64,000 bases of DNA, from contig JABHSG010000001.1 of assembly GCA_018697095.1 (NCBI GenBank), positions 186,169-250,168 of the forward strand, written 5' to 3'. This DNA comes from an archaeon. Its GTDB lineage: Archaea; Nanobdellota; Nanobdellia; Woesearchaeales; GW2011-AR9. Position 1 is the first letter of the stretch, and every line of letters starts with the position of its first letter. Made by a program: the position numbers and the translations under genes. This document shows, piece after piece, positions 18,869 to 26,064 of the stretch. Below the pieces are notes generated by a model, which was not told the DNA's origin, ran no database searches, and was given only the letters and a program-made list of their open reading frames with translations.

Positions 18869-19471
18869 ATGATTATAGCTCCAAACAGCACAGCAATTGT
18901 AGGATTAAGTTTAGGGAATAAGTTATTTAGTGAAACATATATCCATCGTCTTCTTGCCTACTGCGAAAATAACTTTGAAAGAACTATAGCTATGATTCCA
19001 GATCTCCCATACATCCACACGCTTCTTGCAAGAGGGAAAGAAGTAACAAAAGCAAGAACAAAGGCCAGGTCAAATGCAAATTCTCTTGCAAATAGAGTTA
19101 CAAGATATAATCAAAAGCAAAGCACCGACATCCAAGTTCAAAGATGGAAAGAATTAGATGAATCTCCTATTTACCAAGTACAATTAGACACAATAACCCA
19201 ACTCCTTGAATCAAATAGTACTTTTGAAGAAGCAGTAAACCAAGCAACCTCTCAAGTACAAAGAGTCAAAACAGACGAAAAATCAATTAGGCAAGCAAGA
19301 CAATATTTACTAAAAGAATTAGCATATTTAGCCTCTGCAAAAGACATCCACAAAAGCCATGAAAATCCAACATACATTTACCACAAACACTGGTCAATTT
19401 TTGATAGGTGGAGACTTGGAGATTTTGACAATAAAGTAAAATCAATTGAATTTCAAGTTTTAGAAGTTTAA
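18869..19471 (+). CDS. cyclodipeptide synthase (CDPS family)
   Basis: 200 residues. CDPSs use two aminoacyl-tRNAs to make a cyclic dipeptide (diketopiperazine), with the first aminoacyl group held on a Ser. Visible family features, aligned by eye to AlbC: GLSLGN with catalytic Ser14 (AlbC Ser37) and Asn17 (Asn40); FERT...IPDLPYIHTL; a basic helix with KARTKAR that could hold tRNA; Tyr146-x3-Glu150 in QYLLKEL (Tyr178/Glu182); and Tyr171-His172 in YIYHKHW (Tyr202/His203). Asn17 with Tyr171-His172 puts it in the NYH subfamily. The N-terminus is shorter than AlbC (239 residues). No P450, oxidase or methyltransferase tailoring gene is adjacent, so the product may be the plain diketopiperazine. Amino-acid specificity cannot be read here. 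Confidence 0.87.
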   Translation: MIIAPNSTAIVGLSLGNKLFSETYIHRLLAYCENNFERTIAMIPDLPYIHTLLARGKEVTKARTKARSNANSLANRVTRYNQKQSTDIQVQRWKELDESPIYQVQLDTITQLLESNSTFEEAVNQATSQVQRVKTDEKSIRQARQYLLKELAYLASAKDIHKSHENPTYIYHKHWSIFDRWRLGDFDNKVKSIEFQVLEV

Positions 19472-19515
19472 AACATTAAAAAATAAAAAAAAATTAAAAT
19501 TAAAGAATTATTGCT

Positions 19516-19977
19516 TTACTTTCGCTTAGCAGGTTTACGCTTTGCAGCCTTTCGCTTTGGAGCTTTCTTCTTAACTGCCTTTCGCTTAGGTGCTTTACGC
19601 TTAGTTGCTTTTTTCTTAGCAGGAGCTTTTTTACGAGCTACTTTTCGCTTAGTTGCTTTTTTCTTCTTAACTGCTTTACGCTTAACGGTTTTCTTTTTCC
19701 GTGTAACTTTACGCTTAGCTGCCTTCTTTTTAGGAGCTTTTCTTTTAGCTGCCTTCTTTTTAGGTGCTTTACGCTTAGCTGCTTTTTTCTTAACTGCTTT
19801 ACGCTTAGTTGCCTTTTTACGAGCTACTTTTCGCTTTGCCGGTTTTTTCCGAGCTACTTTACGTTTTGTTGCGGTTTTACGTTTTGCAACTTTTTTACGT
19901 GTTGTAGCCTTCTTCCGGGTAGCTTTTCTTTTAACAGGAGCTTTTCGCTTCGCTGCTTTTCTTTTTGCTGGTGCCAT
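19516..19977 (-). CDS. histone H1-like Lys/Arg/Ala repeat protein
   Basis: About 153 residues from the ATG at 19977, chosen because an AGAGGT ribosome-binding sequence lies about 8 bases upstream; ATGs at 20004, 20040 and 20076 are possible. The protein is almost entirely Lys, Arg, Ala, Thr, Pro and Val in short repeats of the type KRKA-x-KKKA, like the tail of eukaryotic H1 and bacterial Hc1/HupB-tail proteins. It should bind DNA or RNA non-specifically and compact the nucleoid. There is no globular domain and no histone fold. It is divergent from rfcS. The opposite strand gives a long hydrophobic frame that is only the mirror of these repeats. Confidence 0.8.
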   Translation of the reverse strand: MAPAKRKAAKRKAPVKRKATRKKATTRKKVAKRKTATKRKVARKKPAKRKVARKKATKRKAVKKKAAKRKAPKKKAAKRKAPKKKAAKRKVTRKKKTVKRKAVKKKKATKRKVARKKAPAKKKATKRKAPKRKAVKKKAPKRKAAKRKPAKRK

Positions 19978-20030
19978 CCTTTGTCGACCTCTTTTATTTT
20001 TCATTACAAACGATACTTTGTTTGCAATCA

Positions 20031-20048
20031 CATCCCACATGTGGTATG
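20031..20048. promoter_or_regulatory. imperfect palindrome upstream of the H1-like gene
   Basis: CATCCCACATGTGGTATG contains the perfect 10-bp palindrome CCACATGTGG (20035-20044), with flanks that pair except at one position. It lies about 55-70 bases before the H1-like ATG at 19977 and could be an operator or a leader hairpin. The region 19978-20367 otherwise holds AT-rich promoter DNA and no gene. Confidence 0.35.
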
Positions 20049-20252
20049 ATTTTGGATGAGTAAGATTAGATCTCAAACATCACTTTTGTAATCTATTGCA
20101 TAAGAAATACATTTTTCGTTTTTAAACATTGTGTTTTATGTTACAAAAAACAAACAAAAAAGTATATGTTTTGCATTACAACAATAAAATAAAAAATATG
20201 CCAGCGTATTTACAAAAACCATAAAATAAAACTAGAAATTATGAACATAAAA

Positions 20253-20262
20253 CTTTATATAA
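20253..20262 (+). promoter_or_regulatory. TATA box for rfcS
   Basis: CTTTATATAA lies about 106 bases before the rfcS ATG, predicting a leader of roughly 80 bases that contains the inverted repeat at 20311-20327 and a GGAGAGA ribosome-binding site. Confidence 0.45.
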
Positions 20263-20310
20263 CAACAAAACTAAAAAAAATACACAAAATAAACTCAAAT
20301 AAAAACTAAT

Positions 20311-20327
20311 TTTTGTCGACGACAAAA
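20311..20327. promoter_or_regulatory. 17-bp perfect inverted repeat in the rfcS leader
   Basis: TTTTGTCG-A-CGACAAAA is a perfect repeat with a one-base centre, 40 bases upstream of the rfcS ATG. The core TTTGTCGAC also occurs at 19979-19988 at the start of the divergent H1-like gene, so a shared regulator is conceivable. Confidence 0.4.
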
Positions 20328-20367
20328 CAAATAAATTACAAAAAAACATTACTACGGAGAGATAATC

Positions 20368-21333
20368 ATGACATCATCAATTTGGACAGAAAAATATCGG
20401 CCACAAACTTTTGAAGAAGTAAAAGGACAAAAAGAAATTGTAAAAAAACTAAAAGCTTTTGTTGCAACTAAACAAATGCCTCACTTAATGTTCGCGGGGC
20501 CAGCAGGCGTTGGAAAAACAACACTCTCTCTTGTAATTGCAAAAGAATTATTTGGACCTTCTTGGCGTTCTAATACACTTGAATTAAACGCAAGTGACGA
20601 ACGTGGAATTGATGTTGTTAGAACAAAAGTAAAAGATTTTGCACGTACAAAAGCACTTGGAAATGTACCTTTCAAACTCATTTATCTCGACGAGAGCGAC
20701 GCTTTAACTAAAGAAGCACAGCAAGCATTAAGACGAACTATGGAAAACTATACTAGAACATGTAGATTCATTTTAAGTTGCAACTATTCAAGTAAAATTT
20801 TAGATCCAATTCAATCACGTTGCGCTATTTTCAGATTCAAACCACTCCCAAAAGACGAGTTAATGAAAGTAGTAAATAACATTGCAAGCAAAGAGCAAAT
20901 TACAATTTCAGATAAAGCAAAAGACGCATTAATTGAAATTACAGGAGGGGATTGCAGAAAACTTGAAAACATAATGCAAAGTTGTGCAACACTTTCTAAA
21001 AATATTGACGAAGAGCTAATTTACTCTATGGCAAGCCTTGCTAAACCAAAAGAGCTAGGCGAAGTAATGCAATTAGCAGTTGATCAAAACTTCCCAATGG
21101 CTAAAAAAAAGCTATTAGACTTAACATTAAACTATGGTCTTTCAGGAACAGATATAATTAGGCAACTAAGTCGTGAAATTTGGAACCTAAACCTTGCTGA
21201 CAAACAAAAAGTACAACTAATTGACAAGTGTGGAGACATAGAATTCAGACTTACCGAAGGTAGCGATGAATATGTACAATTAACTGCACTTTTAGCATAC
21301 GCTATGCTTGTTGGGTCTAAACAATTAAAATAA
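20368..21333 (+). CDS. rfcS: replication factor C small subunit (clamp loader)
   Basis: 321 residues, the normal length. AAA+ motifs are in order: Walker A GPAGVGKTT (44-52), Walker B LIYLDESD (104-111), sensor/arginine-finger QSRC (149-152), and the RFC-box WTEKYRP at the N-terminus. It loads the PCNA clamp at primer junctions together with the large subunit, which is not in this window. The ATG has a GGAG ribosome-binding site about 10 bases upstream. Confidence 0.97.
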   Translation: MTSSIWTEKYRPQTFEEVKGQKEIVKKLKAFVATKQMPHLMFAGPAGVGKTTLSLVIAKELFGPSWRSNTLELNASDERGIDVVRTKVKDFARTKALGNVPFKLIYLDESDALTKEAQQALRRTMENYTRTCRFILSCNYSSKILDPIQSRCAIFRFKPLPKDELMKVVNNIASKEQITISDKAKDALIEITGGDCRKLENIMQSCATLSKNIDEELIYSMASLAKPKELGEVMQLAVDQNFPMAKKKLLDLTLNYGLSGTDIIRQLSREIWNLNLADKQKVQLIDKCGDIEFRLTEGSDEYVQLTALLAYAMLVGSKQLK

Positions 21334-21406
21334 ATAATTTGGATTTTTTATTCTATTTTTTATTCTAAATCAAAAATTAAACAAAAAAAATAAAGAAATT
21401 CTAAAA

Positions 21407-21562
21407 TCAAACTAAAAGAATAAATGCTAAAAGAACAACTAGTACCATCCCAATCATCCAACTTAAACTAACTACAGTACTATGTTTTAATCGCACCTTC
21501 TTTGTGCCAGACATTTTATTTCTACGCACCTTTTTTGTGCTAGACATTTTATTTCTACGCAT
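21407..21562 (-). CDS. 51-residue membrane microprotein with a duplicated basic N-terminus
   Basis: Starts at the ATG at 21562 with a GGAGGA Shine-Dalgarno 6-7 bases upstream, which supports translation. The N-terminus is an 11-residue tandem repeat (RRNKMSSTKKV then RRNKMSGTKKV; a 33-base DNA repeat differing at few positions), followed by one membrane helix (about 36-51) running to the stop. The basic start should stay in the cytoplasm. No family recognised. It lies 58 bases downstream of the lipoprotein gene starting at 22547, on the same strand. Confidence 0.6.
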   Translation of the reverse strand: MRRNKMSSTKKVRRNKMSGTKKVRLKHSTVVSLSWMIGMVLVVLLAFILLV

Positions 21563-21620
21563 CTTAAATCCTCCGACATCAAACTAAATATTAAAATTAA
21601 TAAAAAATAAGATTATAATT

Positions 21621-22547
21621 CTACTCTGCACTTTCTTTTACACGTAAGCTTTCTTGAATAATGTCTCTGTAAGTATAACTAAAAGCCATAGATACTGATG
21701 CTTCATATAACGTATCTTCTTCAAGAGGTTCTACAAGCCTACATACAATACTTGCTTCTCCATCAACAAGTCTTGCTTCTCCTTCGCGACCACCACTTTT
21801 ACATTCCCACTCAGTCGGATCACTAATTTCAAAAGCAACTTGACTAAATCTATCATCAAAGTCTTCTCCAACAATTGTAGATTCGCCTGTATTAACATTA
21901 CTAATATCAATTTTCAAAAGAATAATTCCTCTACCGCCACTATCTTCAGAAACAGAAGTCACAGTAATTGGAGCTCCAGAAACAGAATAAACTTTCCCTT
22001 CATCTACAGTACAAACCCTATCGTCAGCTGAATCTTCTTTAAAACAAACATCATTTACAATTAATTGGGTCTCATAATCATACTCATAGTTTAAGTGCCA
22101 AGTTAAATCATTATAACCAACAACATCTGCTGTATAAAGTGCATAATCACTTGGTGTAAAAGAAATAATTTCTTCTCCTCCTTCAGGGTTAAATTCAGAG
22201 ATACCTTCAATAGCTTCACTATTACTTAGTTCCCAACTTGGAATACCACTAAAATCTGCTTCAGCTGGTCCAAGTAATTCTAATCGAACGTCTCCAACTT
22301 CCAAGTCATGTTCACCTGGGTTTGATAAAACAACTTCAATGGGAAAATCTTCAGAATCAAAAATAGTGTAAATTCCTTCTTCAATTATACTAAAAGGTTC
22401 AAAACTAACGTCTGCTCCTTCGCTTCCACCAAAATAAGCCCCTGGACTCGTGGTATCTAAGTCCCCATCGCTACTACCTGAACATCCAGAAAGCACAAGT
22501 GCTCCCGCTAAAACCATAATAATTAGAATCTGTTTAAATTTCACCAT
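21621..22547 (-). CDS. secreted lipoprotein, paralogue family member A
   Basis: About 308 residues from the ATG at 22547, with GAGGT about 6 bases upstream. The signal ends in a lipobox, ALVLSGCSGSS, so the mature protein is lipid-anchored outside the membrane. The ectodomain is beta-rich: a first part with PGEHDLEVGDVRL, a central YEYDYETQ...VCF...VC segment, and a second part beginning SGAPITVTSV. The same layout is seen in the proteins at 22677 and 27346. CARDB-like or Ig-like fold is suspected from the pattern; no enzymatic motif. Confidence 0.75.
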   Translation of the reverse strand: MVKFKQILIIMVLAGALVLSGCSGSSDGDLDTTSPGAYFGGSEGADVSFEPFSIIEEGIYTIFDSEDFPIEVVLSNPGEHDLEVGDVRLELLGPAEADFSGIPSWELSNSEAIEGISEFNPEGGEEIISFTPSDYALYTADVVGYNDLTWHLNYEYDYETQLIVNDVCFKEDSADDRVCTVDEGKVYSVSGAPITVTSVSEDSGGRGIILLKIDISNVNTGESTIVGEDFDDRFSQVAFEISDPTEWECKSGGREGEARLVDGEASIVCRLVEPLEEDTLYEASVSMAFSYTYRDIIQESLRVKESAE

Positions 22548-22676
22548 CGTCAACCTCTTTTACTTATACATTACAATATATAATAAATTGAATATAATAA
22601 ACACTATAACTCAATATTTGTATAAAAACTCTTCGGTAAAACAAACCTAAAAGTCAAAAAATAATTTAAGAAATAA

Positions 22677-23627
22677 TTATGGCGTTTCAATTATCTGGAC
22701 ACTTTTTTTAGTGTTCTCAATATAATTATAATCAAGTTCTATTTGTAGTGGTGTTTCATAAGCACTAGTTCCAGTAATTCTAAATTTACAAACTGCTTTC
22801 CCAACATCATTACTAAGTCTGATCTTCCCATCACTTGGCGTACAATCAATTAAATTACCACCAGTCATATCTGCTGTAAAATGTACAATGTCTAAGTCGC
22901 TATACTCAAGTGTACTACTTCCACAATTACTTATGTCTGTAAGGGGGCTAAGAACTCTTCCGCTACCCAAATTACGTACAGTAATTTCAAAAATTGCAAC
23001 ATCCCCAACCATATCAACTCCAACATAACTAACACCAACTGGGCCACCTTGCCCACCACCCATAGATACGTCTCGTGGTTCACAAGCTTTTTGCTCACTA
23101 GTTACTTGGTAAAATAATGGGTCAACACAGATACTAGCACTTGCTTGAGTTTCATAAGCATAGCACCAAACTAAATTTAATGAAGGTTCATATTCGTAAC
23201 TTCCCTCAGGGATAGTAATGCTTGTGGACATATACTCAACTTGGTTCCACCCACCATCTAAATTGTAAACACTTTTTCCATCAACTTGTCCACAACTTTG
23301 AACATAATCAATTCCTCTAATAATATTCGGGTCAAAGCCAGTTATTTGTAAATAACAATCACTAGCTACTAAATCGTGGTTTCCTTTATTATAAACTTCA
23401 AGAATCGCTACAAAATCAGAGATATCATAAATTGTTGACTGTGGAAAACCACTAACAAAACTAACTTCTACTCCGCGACTACCAGTTTGCGCAGCAGCAA
23501 GTGAATTTGCACTTTGGTCAGGGTTCTCTCCAGCAGATATTTGTGTACAAGAACTTAGCATTAACAACATAGCTAAAGTTCCAATCAAAAGAAACATTCT
23601 ACTAACACCAAACTTAGATCTAACCAT
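22677..23627 (-). CDS. secreted lipoprotein, paralogue family member B
   Basis: About 316 residues from the ATG at 23627. A lipobox, MLSSC, follows the hydrophobic signal. The ectodomain repeats the layout of its neighbour: KGNHDLVASDCYLQITG near residue 95, the YETQASASICVDP segment with paired cysteines, then GPVGVSYVGV and a second beta domain. Separated from member A by about 130 bases on the same strand. Likely a duplicated surface protein; function not recognised. Confidence 0.75.
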   Translation of the reverse strand: MVRSKFGVSRMFLLIGTLAMLLMLSSCTQISAGENPDQSANSLAAAQTGSRGVEVSFVSGFPQSTIYDISDFVAILEVYNKGNHDLVASDCYLQITGFDPNIIRGIDYVQSCGQVDGKSVYNLDGGWNQVEYMSTSITIPEGSYEYEPSLNLVWCYAYETQASASICVDPLFYQVTSEQKACEPRDVSMGGGQGGPVGVSYVGVDMVGDVAIFEITVRNLGSGRVLSPLTDISNCGSSTLEYSDLDIVHFTADMTGGNLIDCTPSDGKIRLSNDVGKAVCKFRITGTSAYETPLQIELDYNYIENTKKSVQIIETP

Positions 23628-23690
23628 CAATCAGATATAACCAATCCAAGGTTAATAAAGCTTTTTCTTAAGCCAAGGCGTATAGTTTGT

Positions 23691-24443
23691 TTATTTCACA
23701 CCATTCCAAAGCAAATCAAAAAAAACTTTATACGTCTGTGCGAAATTTTGATCGTCTATTAACAAGCCATAAGGTTCTTTCCCATAACTAACCAAAAAAA
23801 AATAATTATTTAACACGCCATACTCTGTTTTAGTATCAATATCAACATAACAAACCTTTGTCAAAGGCATCTTCTCTCTAATTTTCCCCCATTTCTTTCC
23901 AGCACGATTAACCAAAATTTTCAATTTGACTTTATCTTTAATTCTCCTCTTATGAACTACTTCTACAAAAAAACCTTCTAATTTACTAAATGATTCCAGT
24001 GGTGCTGAAGCAACATAATATTCATCACCTTTTTTCCAAGAGTTCATTATTTCAGTATAAAGCGACTTAATTCCCCGAATACCTGTAAAATAACGAAAAT
24101 CACTTAATTTAGAAATCCCGCTTGGTTTCACTTTCAATTTAGATATAAAATTTAACAGCTTTGTCTTCTCTGACGCAAGTTTTTCTTCTTTTTCAGAAAA
24201 CAAGTTTGCTAAAGAATCTGGGTCACTTGCCCGAAAAACTTTGACATTATTAACTGTTTTAAAACTAACTAAACCTTTTTCTAACAAATTACTAAGTAAC
24301 ATATAAATTTGTGAACTTTGAATTTTTGTTCGTTTACAAATACCACCAGTTTTACTCTCCCCATAATGTTGCAAGTCTAAATATACTACAGCTTCTCTTT
24401 CTGAAAGGCCAGCTGATTTCAATGAGATCACATTTTTTTCCAT
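23691..24443 (-). CDS. TrmB-family transcriptional regulator
   Basis: 250 residues. The N-terminal winged helix (about 5-80) shows the TrmB pattern: LSEREAVVYLDLQHYG, recognition-helix IQSSQIYMLLSNLLEKGL, and a wing ending VKVFRA. A coiled linker (about 90-115) and a C-terminal sugar/effector-type domain beginning FTGIRGIKSLYTEI follow. TrmB proteins repress or activate sugar and central metabolism genes in response to a ligand. A perfect 19-bp inverted repeat overlaps its likely start of transcription, so autoregulation is probable. Divergent from the HAD gene at 24503. Confidence 0.88.
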   Translation of the reverse strand: MEKNVISLKSAGLSEREAVVYLDLQHYGESKTGGICKRTKIQSSQIYMLLSNLLEKGLVSFKTVNNVKVFRASDPDSLANLFSEKEEKLASEKTKLLNFISKLKVKPSGISKLSDFRYFTGIRGIKSLYTEIMNSWKKGDEYYVASAPLESFSKLEGFFVEVVHKRRIKDKVKLKILVNRAGKKWGKIREKMPLTKVCYVDIDTKTEYGVLNNYFFLVSYGKEPYGLLIDDQNFAQTYKVFFDLLWNGVK

Positions 24444-24447
24444 TTTA

Positions 24448-24466
24448 CTACTAATCTTATTAGTAG
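24448..24466. promoter_or_regulatory. 19-bp inverted repeat, candidate TrmB operator
   Basis: CTACTAAT-CTT-ATTAGTAG, perfect 8-bp arms, located 5 bases upstream of the TrmB ATG at the expected transcription start. Binding there would block the regulator's own promoter. Confidence 0.6.
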
Positions 24467-24470
24467 CAAT

Positions 24471-24480
24471 TTTTTATAAA
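24471..24480 (-). promoter_or_regulatory. TATA box of the TrmB gene
   Basis: TTTATAAAAA on the minus strand, centred about 32 bases from the ATG at 24443, giving a start of transcription inside the inverted repeat. Confidence 0.5.
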
Positions 24481-24483
24481 TGT

Positions 24484-24496
24484 TTTGGGACCCAAA
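24484..24496. promoter_or_regulatory. second inverted repeat in the TrmB/HAD divergent region
   Basis: TTTGGG-A-CCCAAA, a perfect 13-bp repeat just before the HAD ATG at 24503. It may control the HAD gene or mark BRE-side regulation of the TrmB promoter. Confidence 0.4.
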
Positions 24497-24502
24497 CACT
24501 AA

Positions 24503-25033
24503 ATGATAAACGCACTAATAGTCGATTATTTTGGAACCATTGCAGATCCAAATAGAGTTGATTCAATACTAAAACCACTTGCAACAGAAGATAGCTTTCA
24601 AGGCATTTACAAAGATGCTACTCAAAAAACCCTTGACTTAATTATAGCTGGTGATAAAGAGATAATTCAAGCAGTCAGAGATACTTTCTATCCTGGAGTG
24701 ACCGATCTTTTTGACGCAGCCAAGTTAAGAGGACTTGACACCCAAGTCTATTCTAGTGGTCATGGCCCATTTATTGTGGAAAGTCTAAAATTAATTGGAG
24801 TAGAAACAAAGTTCATTGACCCAGACATAATTGGAAGCAAAAAAGAAGCTAGTTCCTACCAAAAACTAAAAAAACAAATGAAGTACCAAAAGATCATTTT
24901 CACAACAGATAGTAATGCAGAAGCAAAAGCTGCACTAGAGGGAGAAATTAACCATGTTGTTTTAGTAGACCCTTCTAACCCAGACTATTCAAAGGTACAC
25001 CAATTAATTGAGGCTGCAAGTGCACTCAGGTAA
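24503..25033 (+). CDS. HAD-superfamily hydrolase
   Basis: 176 residues. Motif I is VDYFGT with nucleophile Asp8, but the +2 position is Phe, not the Asp typical of phosphatases. Motif II is YSSGHG, motif III a Lys in the KKEASS region, and motif IV FTTDSNAEA. The +2 replacement suggests dehalogenase-like or altered chemistry rather than an ordinary phosphatase; substrate unknown. Its 3' end overlaps the start of the phosphohistidine-domain gene, so the two are likely co-translated. A TrmB-type regulator is divergent to it. Confidence 0.78.
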   Translation: MINALIVDYFGTIADPNRVDSILKPLATEDSFQGIYKDATQKTLDLIIAGDKEIIQAVRDTFYPGVTDLFDAAKLRGLDTQVYSSGHGPFIVESLKLIGVETKFIDPDIIGSKKEASSYQKLKKQMKYQKIIFTTDSNAEAKAALEGEINHVVLVDPSNPDYSKVHQLIEAASALR

Positions 25034-26051
25034 TCTAAAAAACATCAAATGGACAAAATATTTAGAGCGAGAACAAGAACTCTTCATATTTGCAGCATTC
25101 ATGCAAACATATGGGCAACTCCTCAAACAAGAAACTGGTTTTGGCTTCGAAAAACAATTGCATTACTACAATGACACAAAAGGAATTTTCTACAAAGACC
25201 CCTGCGAGCTACAGGCTTGCAACAAACATTTCACAAACATCATCGAAAATGAACCTCAAAAGGTTAGTAAATGGATTCAAAAAGAACAAGAAATTCAAAA
25301 AAAACAGCACTTGCTCTTGCAGAACAAAAATCCAATCCAGGTCGTAAATAATTTTCAAAAATTGCTTCTTTATAACACAGTTATTCCTTACCGCATACTA
25401 GCAGCAATTCAATATTCAAATTTAAACAAGCAAAATCTCAAAAAAAAACTTGAAAAGATCAGATCTAAATCTTTATACTTAACATTATTTGAAAACATGA
25501 TTAAACCTCTACTCCACAAAGTCCATCAAAAAATAAACATGCCTAAAAATCTACTATCAATGATGACTCCAAAAGAATTAATAATGGCCTTAGAAAAAGG
25601 TATTCTTCCTAGCAAAATTGAATTAAAGAAAAGAAAAAATGGTTGCCACTTTCACATCTCAAAAAATAAAATACAATTCTATTACAATAAACTAGATATA
25701 ACAAAAAACACCACTAAACTTCCAAAAAAATTAAGTGGAAACATCGCATTCCAAGGAAAATCCAAAGGAGAAGTATCAATTGTAAATAATTTAAGTCAAT
25801 TAGCTAATTTTCAAAAAGGAAACATTCTTATCTCAATCAACACAAACCCCGCACTTATTTCTGCAATAAGTAAAGCAAGTGCAATCATAACAGACGAAGG
25901 TGGATTTATGTGCCACGCTGCAATCATAGCTAGAGAATTAAAAATACCTTGCATTATAGGAACTAAGCACGCAACTAGAATTTTCAAAAATGGTGATATG
26001 ATAGAAGTTAACGCTATAAAAGGAATTGTCAAAAAAATACACTTAGAATAA
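25008..26051 (+). CDS. protein with a C-terminal PEP-utilising (phosphohistidine) domain
   Basis: 347 residues from a TTG at 25008 (a GTG at 25020 is possible); the next ATG would remove the WTKYLERE region that looks like the family's N-terminus. The C-terminal 100 residues are the swivelling domain of PEP synthase/pyruvate phosphate dikinase: TDEGGFMCHAAIIARE with phosphate-carrying His303. The preceding helical region shows neither an ATP-grasp domain nor a PEP-binding barrel, so it must work with partner proteins or act differently. Overlap with the HAD gene suggests one pathway. Rather Lys- and Asn-rich. Confidence 0.78.
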   Translation: MRLQVHSGNLKNIKWTKYLEREQELFIFAAFMQTYGQLLKQETGFGFEKQLHYYNDTKGIFYKDPCELQACNKHFTNIIENEPQKVSKWIQKEQEIQKKQHLLLQNKNPIQVVNNFQKLLLYNTVIPYRILAAIQYSNLNKQNLKKKLEKIRSKSLYLTLFENMIKPLLHKVHQKINMPKNLLSMMTPKELIMALEKGILPSKIELKKRKNGCHFHISKNKIQFYYNKLDITKNTTKLPKKLSGNIAFQGKSKGEVSIVNNLSQLANFQKGNILISINTNPALISAISKASAIITDEGGFMCHAAIIARELKIPCIIGTKHATRIFKNGDMIEVNAIKGIVKKIHLE

Positions 26052-26064
26052 CCTCAAAGTATAA

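Noticed and set aside
19511-20059. Long plus-strand hydrophobic reading frame opposite the H1-like gene
   Set aside because: It is the complement of a Lys/Arg/Ala repeat (codons turn into Leu/Ala/Phe); no start or ribosome-binding support.
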